Source: Adineta steineri (lineage: Eukaryota; Rotifera; Eurotatoria; Adinetida; Adinetidae). From it: a stretch of DNA of 64,000 bases. The notes below the pieces were generated by a model. The model saw nothing but the letters and a program-made list of their open reading frames with translations. It was not told where the DNA came from and made no database searches. Shown one piece after another: positions 22,101 to 34,107 of the stretch. Position 1 is the stretch's first letter; each line of letters begins with the position of its first letter. The stretch spans positions 1 to 64,000 of the forward strand of contig CAJNOI010000326.1 in the NCBI GenBank assembly GCA_905250115.1, written 5' to 3'. The translations under genes were made by a program, and so were the position numbers.

Positions 22101-25100
22101 AATAGTAAACTATTTAAAGGTAAATCGTACAACGACTTTGTTTAAGATTATGACCATCGCAAATATCTATATGTTTATTCATATTTTTTGTGCTGGATGA
22201 ATACGAATGCTCCATAACAATATTTACACGACATAAATGTATTAGAAATTTCTTTAATTTTTCGATCAACGCTTTGTGCAGGAATACTAAAACAACGCCA
22301 ACAATTAGCTTTTTTTATCTTTTACATCGATAACTGTCCATTCTTTTTTATTAACTTTAAGTTTCGAAGCAATATTTTCTGCAGAGAGTGATTGTGGAGA
22401 ATCGGAATTAGTTAATGAATGAGTCGATGAATATAATGCAGTAGAAGATGAAGTCGATCGATGATCATCATTCGAATCAGAAGAAGAATCAAGTTCAATA
22501 GTATTATGGATATTTGAAACAGGAGAAATATTCATGTTCGATAGATTTTATGTTCAACAACTAATAATATAAAACAATCTAGTTGATTTTCTTCGTTTGA
22601 ATTAAAATTCGTTTATTTACGCCTGAATTTTCTTTGACGACATGGACGAGAAAATATAATAATGTTTTCATTACTACGTAGGTGTTATAGCGCCATTGAG
22701 ATATATCTTTTTTTCTTTTCTTTTTCTCTCTCTCTCTTTCCTATCTCGTATAGACGACATACATGATCATCTATTTCGTCTGTACGAGATAGGAAGAGAG
22801 AGACAAAGAAAAGAAAAATAAAAGATATATCTCGATGACACTGTAACATGTACGACATCTTCTTTTTCATTTCTTATTGTGCGTATATGTCGACAGACGA
22901 TAATATAGATCAAAGATGGGCGCGGTTCATGTTTTTCAAAATTCTAACCGAACCGAACCGATGTGCTCAAAATTTCAACCGAACCGAAACCGACATCATC
23001 TTGATAAGTGTCGGTTTGAACCGCTCGGTTCGGCTCGGTTCGGTTCGGTTCGGTCCATGAACCGAACCGTGCCCATCTCTGCTTCATATTTCATATTTCA
23101 ATATGTTTTGATTCAAGAAAAAAACAAATAAAATGTGACAGTTCTAACAACTAATTTTTCTTGTTTCTTATGCGAAAAAGTGAACTTAGTCATTGTTTCT
23201 CTTTGAGAGAGATAAATTTCAATACGAAATATTATAGAATGAAATTTCTCATAAAGAAATGTTTGATTGGTAATTTGTTCTTTCAATAATTATCATAATA
23301 TTTAATTCCAGAGAGTAATAATGAATAATTGAAGGGAATCGATATTGTGATATATATAATCGTCAATAACAGATATACGTGTTAATATTTCTATAATTGT
23401 AAACAAAGAATATTTTCTATAGCAGAAAAAAGTTTTTTATTTGATAAAACAAATAAAATCTATTGAGCTGATTTTGAATAAAAATATTTATTTGTTTAAT
23501 GAAATTCACTTATTTGAGATGATCAATAAGAAAAATTGATTTTCTATCGAATATATTCTAGTTGGTTCTTAAATGAATATTTTACATAAGTCAATAAACA
23601 GAGTTTTTTTTACATTTCTAAACTTCAATGAGAAAACGTTTTGTCTGATTAATAAAATATTTGTTAACTGTACAAGTATTTATTTTACTTTTTTCTTCAA
23701 GATGTGTAGTTAATGATTGGTTTTGTTTCAACAGAATGATTTCTTTTTTACTTCATAGGAAAAACATTAAAATCTATAAAATACTATCAAAATTACAAAG
23801 CAAGATTTGTTTTATTTAGATTGAATAGAGACAATATTATGTGTGATCTTTGATGAATCTTTCAAGTTTCTTGAGATAAAATATCTTCGAGCAAGAATGT
23901 ATATGAAAAATGTCTATAAAGAGAAAAGAAGAACTTTTGAGGATCATAATAAATCTTATTTTTTGTCTCATTTTTCTTTTCTTTTCATTCGGTATCGATA
24001 TGACGTGTAATGACACTATTTTTCATTTTTTAATGAAATTTACTAAGATAAATCAAGTTATATTCCCATTAATATAGACAACTGAGATGACGTAGGGACA
24101 TTTATCTTTTCCCTCTGATTTCTTCTCTAAATTAACTTTAAGCATTTATCAGAAAAAAGTTTGAGAAACTTTGAATAAATGTTTTGAAAATTGAAATTTG
24201 AGTTTAAGTAAATATTTCGAAGAGAAAGATCTGCAATGGAATATCTGCAGAATTATTTTAAAAAAATCAGCGTAATAATTAAAATTCACTGGAGAAAGGC
24301 GAAGGAAACGTTGAAAATAGCAAAGAAAGAAATTTGATTGATAAAAATTTCTTATTTTCTCTTGATTATTTTTCCTTAGATAAATAATTTCTTTTGTTCA
24401 ACTATTTTCTTTGATACAATCTATTCAGTACTTCCACTAGATTTCTCAACAGAAAGTAATAGGAGAATTTTCTATCCAAAAAGATCTATATCGATGTTGT
24501 AAACAAAAATATTTTAACAACATAACAATTCATATTTCATATGGAAATTAATAGAATTTATTCTCCAAATCAATTTTAACAAACATTCATAAATATCTTC
24601 GTAATCAAAAATTTCTTTGAAGAAACTTTAGTTTTCTTCTAGGAATATAATAATTAACAATTTCATTACGTTTATAGTTCTTCTCTAGTATTCTTTCTGT
24701 TTTTCTTGTTTTTAGCTCTTTCATTCAATCAGCTAAAGTTTTGTTCAGGGGCCATTTGGTATTCCGATGGAATTACCTTTGCTAATCAATCGATTGTTGG
24801 CCGAACTCCTCGCGCCATTTTTGTAAACACAAACAACAGAATCTATATTACTAATCAAGAAAACAGCGCAATTATAATGTGGGATGAAGAGAGTGACAAT
24901 CCAACAGAGATCATCTATGGTAATTTTACAAAACCCAATTCTCTCTTTGTGACATCAAATGGTGATATTTATATTGATGATGGTGAGAAGAATGGTGAAG
25001 TACAGAGATGGAGTGCAGAAACAAATACCTTTGTCACGGTGATGAATGTCAACTCATCATGTCATGGTTTGTTTGTCGATATCAATGATACTCTTTATTG

Positions 25101-28100
25101 TTCAATGCCTGACTATCATCAAGTTGTGAAAAAATCATTGAATGATTCTGTGATGGCTTCAAACCTCATCGCTGCTGGAACAGGTATTTCCGGAGATAGG
25201 TTAGATGAACTGGCTGAACCTAGTGGAATCTTTGTCGATGTGAATTTTGATTTATATGTGGCAGATTGTTTCAATCATCGAGTTCAATTGTTTCAGTCTG
25301 GAAAATCAAATGGCAACACAGTGGCTGGAAGAGATACACTGCCTGAAACAATTGAACTTAACTATCCTACTGCAATTATATTAGATGCTGAGAAGTATTT
25401 ATTCATTATAGATCAAAATAATCATCGCATTGTTGGTTCAAGCTTGAATGGTTTTCGATGTTTAGTTGGATGTTATGGCGTGGGCTCGCAATCCAATCAA
25501 TTATCTAGCCCATTTAGCTTTACTTTTGATCGTTATAGAAACATATTTGTTACTGATACATCAAATCATCGAGTTCAAAAATTTAAACATTTAAAAAAGT
25601 CTTGTGGTAAGTTGAAGTATAATCGAATGAGATGATGTGATGTGAATGTTGATAGTGAAAAGTTGTATAGTTTTCCTTAGAAGAAACTAAGGTTCGAAGC
25701 AAAAGAAAATACTGTACATGAAAATTCTTTGATCGAAAAGAATAAAATTGTGTAAATGAAATAATTGATTAATTTAAGGATTTCATTATAAATTTAGTAA
25801 GTTTATTTGAGATAAGAAATTTCAATTGATTATAGTTGTTCTTCTTTTAAACATTCTCACCCTCAAGATATGAAGATATAGCTATCAGATCAGAAAAATC
25901 ATCGAAGATTTTGATTGTTATTAAAGGAACAAAACATAGAACGTACGTGTTATTTAGAAACTATCTGATCAACATGAACAATATGTTTTATTTGATCGAG
26001 TGCGAAAAAAATCCTCTGTTAAATCTAATGATTTCGAAGTTTCCCTCTCTCACTCTTCATCTGACAGATTCTGTTTCGAATTTTTAAGTTTCATGTAAAA
26101 GTCAAGCATTGCTGTGTATATCGATCAAAGAATTAGACTACATTCTCTTCGATACTGTTCGACCTACATAATGTTTTCTTTTTTCAAAAATATCGAAAAA
26201 TAAACAATATTATGGACTAAATTCAATTTATTTCAAATACTTTGTGATTAAGAAATAGTTTTTTTAACTTTTTGAATGCAAATTACTAATTCAATAAGTC
26301 AGGGCGTATATTTAAAGTAAAAAAATCCTATTAAAAATGAATTGTACTTCTGTGTACTTACGATAAACTTTAGCTGATTTTATTGTTTATTTAGATAAAA
26401 CTTCCTCGGTTTTCCAAAATATGTACCCATCGTCATTGACTAAGAACAATCAGATTTATTACCGAGAGTGTGACAAACAAAATTTGTATTATGAATCCAT
26501 TCAAGTGAAGGTGATTGAAACTGGTTACTACACTTTTCGTAGTAGTGGTAACATCGACTCATATGGATCTATTTACGAAAATAAATTTAATCCACTTGTT
26601 CCCTCAGAGAATTTGCTTAAAACAGATGACGATAGCGACAGAAGTTCTGTTGATCAATTCAAAGTTGATATTCATCTAGATGTTGGCACGATATACGTAT
26701 TGGTTGTGACAACATCTGATTCAAAAGAAACTGGAGAATTCTCGATCGTTGTATTGGGTAACAACAAAGTCTCTCTCGAGTGTCTTAGTAAGTATATAGA
26801 TATTTGTATTATATATTGAATAATTCATATAAAATATATCATATATCTTCTGCATTCAGTTCCATTTTTTATTCTATATCAAGAGAATACACTGAACTCA
26901 TTCTATCTGATATTAAGACATTTTCCAGTAGAATATCTACTCATATATTTTTCTAACACTATCGTAGCAGGTGAATACTGCTCAGGTTCCACAAATATCA
27001 AATGAAAAATGCTCTAGAAAGAATAGTCAATAAGATGTTTGGAAATATTTGACAGTCAAATGGTAAAAATCCAAAGAGTATCTTGCTGTAGCTCAGCACT
27101 TTTAGGTTTCTGTGGCCTACTGATCTCAGAATACTCACCTGGCGAATATGGATTTGGTACATTTTTACTAACCTCTATTTGTAAAAATGAATCTTCATAG
27201 AAAATCTCAAAGATTTCGCTTATGCCGATGTCAGATAATAGTTTCATGGGCAGATAGTTATCTAACTATTTCTGTTTTTTTATTAGTCAATAAATATTTT
27301 CTGAATAGAACGTGAAAGACACAAATTTGTAATAGTATCAAAATTCTAGAAATTATTTTACTTATTTTGTTGAACAGGTATCCCAGTAAATATCCAGTTA
27401 AAATACTCATCACAACTAACTGATGATAGCCCAACATATTATCGAGATTGTCAAGTACCACAATGTCATTATGAAACTTCACAAATTTATGTTAATACAA
27501 CAGGTTTGTATGTTCTTTGGAGTGAAAATAATATTAACGCATATGGATATATCTATCAAAATAATTTCAATCCTCTAAAACCATCCGAGAATTTACTCCT
27601 GTCACATGGCGGCAAATGTAATAATGAACAATTCAAATTAATCATCGATCTCGAGATCAACACTCGATACATATTAGTTGTGACAACACAAGATCCTAAG
27701 ATTATTGGCAACTTCTCTGTTTTTATCTCTGGACCAAACAATATCAGCCTTAGTCCTTTCAGTAAGTATTTACATGAATTTTTCAATAACAAATATATAA
27801 TGGTGTAAAAAACGTGAAAAGAAGATTTCTTGTACTATTTTTTGATTAGTGCGCATATGCTATTTTAGGTTTTGAAAAAAGATCTATCGAGTTATTGAAT
27901 TAAATAGTTTTCAAAATCTGTGAGTCGATTGATCAGTTAGAAAAGACATCTGCTTAGCGTGAATTTTCAATATATATTCCATATTTTGGATGTTCATACT
28001 TACAGTCTTTTAAATCTCTAAGGATGTGGAGTTTTCGAAGACTCGAAATCTTGCAAAAGTAAAACTTTCTTCCATAATTTTTTCTATTTCTCGAAATCAG

Positions 28101-29290
28101 TGGTAAAATGTGTAGATATTTCAATACACTGGGAAACCTTTTCATTTGAGAAACAAGTAGATTGCCGAAACTGAATTTCTTCATTACTCTCTTACCACAA
28201 TATATCCAATATTTTAGGTCCAGAACTCAGTAGTTGTGTGATTGGTGATCAATGTAACTTTTACATCAAAGGAATTGGTTTGACACTTGATGATATTCTA
28301 CGCGACGAACTTAAACCAAATACAGTGTTGAATAATCAATCATTTTCAATTAAATTAAGTGCGGCTTTAACAATAATTATGTTTGTTGCAGGATTAATCA
28401 ATAGTATTCTTTCTTTTATTACATTCCAAAATAAAGATTCTCAACAAGTTGGATGTGGAATGTATCTATTGGCATCATCAATTACTTCTCTTTTGGCAAT
28501 TACTATGTTCATAATTAAATTCTGGTTTGTTGTTCTTACTCATATCAATGTATCCACTAGTCTCTCTGTTCTTCGTGGAGGTTGTGCATCCATTGAACCG
28601 ATTCTAAAACTTTTTCTCTACTTGGATGGTTGGCTTAATGCTTGTGTAGCAGTTGAACGAGCAGCACTTATTCTTAAAGGAGTAAAATTTGATAAGAAAA
28701 AGAGCAAATCTACTGCTCGACGAACAATTCTTATTTTACCACTCTGTATTCTTGGGACACTTATTCATGAGCTCGCATTTCGTAGATTATTCGAATATGA
28801 AACAGCACCAGATACGACAAATACGAATAAGACTAATGAAGACACAATCAAGCGATATGTATCATGTATCACTCATTATTCTCCTTCAGTCCAAGATTAC
28901 AATACAGCCGTTCTATTTTTTCATCTTGTTGGTCCATTTATTGTTAATCTTTTCTCGGCATTGTTCATCATCTTTGGAGGTGCTCGACAACGATCAATGG
29001 CACGAACTAACCAAAGTTTTAAAGAACATGTTCAGCTACAATTTCGCGAACATAAACAATTGATCATTAGTCCAATAGTTTTACTCATTTTGTCAATACC
29101 TCGCCTCATCATTTCATTACTTCCTGGTTGTGCGAAAACATCTGAGAACTTGTGGTTGTATCTTGGAGCATATTTCATTTCGTTCACTCCTTCGATGTTG
29201 ATCTTTCTTATCTTTGTTTTTCCTTCAAAATCATATATGAAAGCGTTTAAACAATCTATCATTCGTACTCAACGGCGTACCCGTCCGTAA
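19183..29290 (+). CDS. NHL-propeller seven-transmembrane receptor
   Basis: Exons: 19183-19246 (signal peptide, NIYVFLITLMFLL), 20560-21450 (NHL propeller A), 24716-25606 (NHL propeller B), 26395-26787 and 27378-27761 (two related beta-rich modules), and 28218-29290 (membrane domain, stop TAA). All five introns are phase 1 and the joined frame is open for 1231 residues. Each propeller exon is 891 nt and contains repeated NHL-type strands (IFVNTNNTIYVAN, GIFVDVNFDLYVADCFNHRV, IFVTDTSNHR). The modules share YYRxC and TxYxLVVTT patterns, like bacterial pre-peptidase C-terminal folds. The last exon has about seven hydrophobic helices, with ERA in place of the DRY motif after TM3. Probably a cell-surface receptor with a large ligand-binding ectodomain. 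Because the NHL exons are phase 1-1, one could be skipped (934 residues) without frameshift. Poly(A) signal near 29358. Confidence 0.78.
19654..19872 (+). repeat. interstitial telomere-like G-rich array
   Basis: About 219 bases of GGTGTG-, GGGTGTGG- and GGTGTC-type units, G-rich on the plus strand, lie in intron 1 of the NHL receptor. Bdelloid telomeres carry TGTGGG-like repeats (from memory), and this is a degenerate relative. Runs of GGG suggest quadruplex potential. The Val-Gly and Thr-Pro frames read through it on the two strands are artefacts of the repeat. Confidence 0.8.
21788..21955. repeat. AACCG-repeat element, copy 1 (one end missing)
   Basis: Begins AGATGGGCGCGGTTCGTG and continues as AACCGAACCG-rich sequence. 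Its left end matches the element at 22914-23078, but the right terminal inverted repeat is not visible. It lies in the intron between the two NHL exons. Confidence 0.65.
22175..22535 (-). pseudogene. zinc-ribbon-like small protein, frameshifted at an A7 run
   Basis: The frame from ATG 22535 encodes a Ser-rich acidic N-terminus (ELDSSSDSNDDHRSTSSS), then KKEWTVIDVKDKK, and stops at TAA after an A7 run (T7 at 22312-22318 on the plus strand). One base out of frame the sequence continues as NCWRCFSIPAQSVDR... MSCKYCYGAFVFIQ to a stop at 22175. This supplies two CxxC knuckles 25 residues apart, as in zinc ribbons. With one A fewer the product would be 119 residues. It is nested antisense in the NHL receptor intron. 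I do not recognise the family. Either a sequencing error or a real indel. Confidence 0.55.
22684..22847. repeat. hairpin MITE-like element
   Basis: GTTATAGCGCCATTGAG... at the left matches the inverse of CTCGATGACACTGTAAC at the right. The arms contain AGATATATCTTTTTTTCTT and CCTATCTCGTA/TACGAGATAGG. A loop of about 25 bases lies near 22760. Non-coding. Confidence 0.75.
22914..23078. mobile_element. AACCG-repeat element, copy 2 with terminal inverted repeats
   Basis: Ends AGATGGGCGCGGTTC and GAACCGTGCCCATCT are imperfect inverses. The interior switches from AACCG repeats to CGGTT repeats, so the whole element is one large hairpin. It is related to copy 1 at 21788. Confidence 0.75.
23079..24715. 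other. 3' part of the intron between the two NHL exons
   Basis: AT-rich and without a supported gene. No second signal-peptide exon was found before NHL exon B. The last 65 bases (ATTAACAATTTCATTACG...) resemble the sequence just before exon A, so the duplication included flanking intron. Confidence 0.5.
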
Positions 29291-30270
29291 TCAGGCCATT
29301 CAGTTTCAATGACTTAACATCAAAAATATTGTGAACTTCAATGACATGACTATGTTATAATAAATACAAAAGACATTGTTTATTTGTTTGCTTCTTATTA
29401 TAAATCAGTCGATGCATTGTTGCATTTGAAAATCATGTTTGGAAAGAGAGATTGAACACTTATAGTTCGCTTTGGATTATCATCAATTGAAATGACAACA
29501 TGTTGAATGATAACAGATAATACAAACATATAAAACGACTGCTGTTCTGTACTTCTACCAATTAGAGATAATCGAGATTCGTGAAGAAATGTTGTGCAAT
29601 ACTTGATGTGTCTATTAGACTAAGTGATAAAGCTTAGAAGAAACTATGTCAATTTTACACAAACTATATTCTGTGCAACATTATTCACATTTCTTCTTTG
29701 TTTGTCTGTTGTGTGCTGCTCATGTGGCTTTATTTTCTGTAGTAAAATCGAGCAGAAGTGCTGAGATATGCAAAAAGAAAGAATTCAGTATATTTTCTAT
29801 GAAACTTCACATGAGTCTCTCGAACTGATACTAAAAAAATGTTTTGATCTCATAAAGGATCGCGTCCGATGGCATAATATATCTGCAGAAAAAAATTAAT
29901 GGAAACTATTTTGAGAATGTGAGTTAGTGTGAGTATGTGTCTGATAACAAAATATGCTTAGGCACACCCATACTCTCACACCTGCTCATATCGGAAATCT
30001 TTATTTGCTTTTTCTTGACAAGAGGAAGACACTTAGAGCACCTAGAACTATTAAACCTGATAAATTTCAGTTCATGACAAAAGAAAAACAATTTATAGAA
30101 ATAGAAATTTTCTTTCTGATAGTAATAGGAAAATATTATTCTATGAAATCATATACATTCATGGAACATTCTCAAAACAAAAGTTTTTAGATAATTAGTT
30201 TTATTCTTCAACTCTTAATACAAACATAAAATAACAAATTTAACATAAAAGTAAAATATTCGATCTTTCA
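29291..30270. other. intergenic spacer with hairpin H3
   Basis: Contains telomere-like hairpin H3 at 29916-29983 (GTGAGTTAGTGTGAGTATG... CACACCCATACTCTCACAC). The short frames at 29646-29828 and 29954-30190 show no recognisable features. Confidence 0.45.
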
Positions 30271-31176
30271 TTAGTCTATACGTACATAATCTTTAAACAA
30301 ATATTTAAATGCTTCATTTCTCACTCTTTTATTCTTATAAAATAAGAATATTGGCAACATTGCAATAGCTACTATCACTGAATTAACTGATACAAAATAT
30401 AATTCTCTTGGTGCCATTCCATTTTCTATTAAATCCCAAAGTATAAGAACTAGATAAGGTGCACCACCACAAATAAGAAAGTTCAAAATAATTAACATAT
30501 TTCTCAGTACGATTAAATTTTTTCGAACAAAATTTAATGAAATACAAGCAGCAGTGATCTTTATAATTCTATTTGATCCAACTCGATGTGTCGATTGACA
30601 AACTTGATGAAGAATTAAACCATAAACAATTAACACAAAAACTTTTGGAAAAATATATAAAAGAATAATAGAATATGATGCCACAGGCAATTTATGTGTT
30701 TTAATTCCGCACATTCGATGTTCTTCTACAACTTCAAAACTATCTTCAATAAAAAGTAGTCGAATAGCTACTAAAAAACTTGCTAACCATTTAATAATTA
30801 TTAAAATATAATGTGTACGCCAACTCAATAAAAATGTATGAGTATAAAAAATTGAAAAAAATAATCGACTAATTGCTTGAATTAAAAATGAATAAGTTAT
30901 AGCAGCAACTGTTGTTGTTATTAAATACATACGTAAAGTACAGAATGGTTGATAAGAATACCAATCATTACGAATACCATAATAACATCCAATAAGATGT
31001 ATAATTAAATACAGTATTGATGATATAGATAAATCACATACGAGTAAATTATGTATAGTGTGACATTTTCGATGATTTACAATAATAAAAGTAAGTAAGA
31101 AATTAAATATAATACCAACAAGTGAAGCGATAATAGAAATTGAAAAATTTATCTGATAAAATAATTCAGAAAGCAT
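30271..31176 (-). CDS. rhodopsin-like G-protein-coupled receptor, intronless
   Basis: One 301-residue frame with seven hydrophobic helices. TM1 (IIASLVGIIFNFLLTFIIV) ends with the N of the family. TM2 contains LLVCDLSISSILYL. A cysteine (PFCTLR) opens TM3, which ends ISRLFF where DRY is usual. TM4 has W (IKWLASF). A second-loop cysteine (RMCGIK) could pair with it. TM7 lacks NPxxY, having AMLPIFLFYKNKRVR instead. This matches the large bdelloid expansion of peptide-receptor-like GPCRs, many with degenerate motifs. Ligand and coupling are unknown. The start was chosen at the first ATG, placing about 10 residues before TM1. Confidence 0.82.
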   Translation of the reverse strand: MLSELFYQINFSISIIASLVGIIFNFLLTFIIVNHRKCHTIHNLLVCDLSISSILYLIIHLIGCYYGIRNDWYSYQPFCTLRMYLITTTVAAITYSFLIQAISRLFFSIFYTHTFLLSWRTHYILIIIKWLASFLVAIRLLFIEDSFEVVEEHRMCGIKTHKLPVASYSIILLYIFPKVFVLIVYGLILHQVCQSTHRVGSNRIIKITAACISLNFVRKNLIVLRNMLIILNFLICGGAPYLVLILWDLIENGMAPRELYFVSVNSVIVAIAMLPIFLFYKNKRVRNEAFKYLFKDYVRID

Positions 31177-34107
31177 ATTTTGATATCTTTAGAAAATCTA
31201 ATGCATTTGTTGGCAGTTGCTGATAGATGAATCGATGTCTCTTTTGAGAAGACAAGTTCTGACATATAGAATAGAATCTTTTTCATATTTTTCTCTCAAA
31301 AGAAAATAGAAAACATGCGACTCTCATTTCCGTTTTGTTTTTCTATTCACATAGGTAATTAGAGTGCTACATATTTTTTGAGTGTTGAATCATCAAATTT
31401 TGATGTTATTCATCATTTTCATATACAAAAGTTTTCAATGAATAATTTATCCGCTGACTGTTAACACTATTTTTTCTTCTTGTAATACAAAAAAAAGAAG
31501 TTTTTTATATTCTCGCTCATCATATAAATAATATCTTTTTAATTGTATATTGACGTACATCTACAAAAAATTTATCTATCTTCATGTAATTTTTTATTCG
31601 ATCATAAAATGTCAAACGTTTGGAATTAATAAAGCATTGATATAGAAATGCTTGTCAATATATTTAAGTTGGAAATTGTTGTTCTTTCATAGAAATTGAA
31701 TTTTGATTATAAAACGGACATCCGATGTTATATGAGTTACTCAGTATTCTAATGTTATTTCCATCAATTCAAATTTCAACAGCGTCTCATAGAAAATTGT
31801 ATACATGAAAAATATATATTATTTTGAAGAACATTGCAAGACAAATCTTAAGAGAAGAAGAAATTGAGAAGCATATTTTTTGTGAGGCACCGGTTAGTTA
31901 ATTAATTAGACGGTTGATACATACTAAACATTTATAACGTTATGTTGAAAAACTTTGAGATTATAGATGAAATAGTAGATTTTTTTATTTTTAATTGGAA
32001 TCATACTGTAAAGTAATAGGAATAGTGAGAGAAAACGATTCAATGAAATACACAAGATCAGATATGAGGCATTGAAAGAAATACATTTTCGAATTAGTAC
32101 AAAACAATGTTCGCTCCTGTTTACTATTAAACTTGATATATTTTTTTCTTGAATGAAAGATAAACGGAAAAGAAGTTTTCTACTTCTGCAGCATTTCAAG
32201 ATTAAAATTCTAAAAAAAAATGTATTTTATTTCCAGTCAAGAAGGATGGTATGGGTGTAGGTAAGAGGAGAACACAACACCCACACCCTCAATTTCGAAG
32301 AACAATTGACTATAGATGAAATGATGACAAAGTTTAAAGGAAGATGTTCGTTTAAAATAATATATAGAAGAAAAACCAATAAAGTACTGTTACACAGTCC
32401 GGATACTTATCAATGTATCAACCGGTTATATATATAATTTCGAGATTTATTTCTGTAAATCAATTGAAAAGAAATATCTTTAGATGAGCATGTCATCAGA
32501 TCATTTACAAGAGGACTCTCAATGAAATTTCATCATATTTTTTTCGGCGACTCTCTCACATCAATACGGCACCTGGTGATGTACAATTTTTATCAAAAGT
32601 TTTCATTTTAATTTTCAAACGGATAGACCGGAAAGCAATATACATTAAGTCTAACCTAACAAAAATCACTCTCAAATCAAGAAATACGCAAGTGATTCAA
32701 GATTACACCTATGGAACGATTCGAAATGATCGGGCTGACCAAAGAGTTCGAAATTATGCTGTTGACAAAAAGTCAAATAGAAACTAGCTCATAATATTTT
32801 CCCATTTTGTGAAGGTGGTATTGTCGAATGCTTATTCATCTATCACAAGAACCATGCAAAAGATGAAATGACATATTTGCAGTTTTTACTTATTATTGCT
32901 GAACAACTAATTGGGTGCATGCCTTCAGTAAACAAGAGAAAAGGAAGGCCTTATAATCAGTTTTGATGTCTCTAATGCTGACACTCTATTGAAGCGCTAA
33001 AAACGATGAATTTCTTTTGATAGTCATGCATTTGTTTTTGCTAGTTTTGTTTTCTTTTGGTTCATAAGGATTTTTTCTGACATCATTATTGAATTCTGAT
33101 CAAAGCCAGCAAAGAATTATTTCATTTTTCTCGTTTTATCAAAGCTTTCATGTAAAGTATAATCATGTGGATCACTACGAATGGTTTTGTAACATGACTT
33201 AACTATTACGCATAATAATCGGGATTAAGATCTACCTAATTGTGCTTTCGAAAGTTTTGCCTTAAGAAGATTAATGTTTTAAGAGTAACCGAAAAGTTTC
33301 AGTTTCAAGAAATTGTCATCTTCCAGAAATGGTGGTTATATACAGAAAATAAAAGAGAATATCTGTTTGTGGTAAAATTTGTCTGGTATTCTAAAGACAT
33401 TAATCGCTATATATGGCAAAAGGTGCAGACCGAAATAATGTGATAAAACATAAGACTCAAAGTCGAAAATTACTCTGGACGGTTTTTTCGTTTGATAAAA
33501 AGAAACTGTTTACGATTAAGCTTGTTTAGTCATGGAATTACTCGCATTTATTAAGTAATTATGACTTTTGAGATATCTCGTAGAAATAATTGTAAGGATT
33601 TTTAATAAAAAACAAGTATTAGTGCTGATGAAATTATACTTTATTTTCATACAAAGTATATTCTTATATACATGCCCATTAGAGAAAGAAAAATAATACG
33701 CAAGATCAGAATCTCAATTGACAAAATATAGAGTAATATACGAAGAAAGAACAAAATAATCAGAAATTGTATACAGTGCATGCACAATCTCTTAGTAGTT
33801 AAAGAGAAATCGAACAGTTTTGTTTCTAAAACAAAACTATCAAAATAAATTATTTTTTTTTAAATAAACAGCATTGCTGTTTTGCTCTAAGTGCCTTTCA
33901 AGGCTGGTGTGACGGAGGATACTTATGAAACTTTGATCGATTCTCTTATGGTGGGTGGATTTTTGCTGACGTAGAGAATTATTCATTCCTAAAAAGGAGA
34001 AGAAATAATAATAATAATGTGTTGTATGTAAAAAAAAGTACGGTTCAATTATTAATAGTAGTTGATTTTTTTCTTGCTCATTTCAGAATATTGCCATCAT
34101 TCATCAA
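31177..34107. other. non-coding spacer with hairpin H4
   Basis: No gene supported over almost 3 kb. H4 at 32246-32290 reads GGGTGTAGGTAAGAGGAG... AACACCCACACCC and shares its loop words with H2. Frames at 31924-32199 and 33240-33443 have no motifs. Confidence 0.45.

Noticed and set aside
27056..27247. Minus-strand 63-codon frame in a receptor intron
   Set aside because: Composition looks protein-like (VPNPYSPGEYSEISRPQKPK) but there is no partner exon, known motif or start context; kept only as a possible gene fragment.
28689..29262. Frames overlapping the receptor membrane exon
   Set aside because: Shadows of the 28218-29290 exon, which has clear seven-helix content.
31924..33443. Frames in the spacer before the mucin-like gene
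   Set aside because: No recognisable domains; the region is AT-rich and holds only a telomere-like hairpin.
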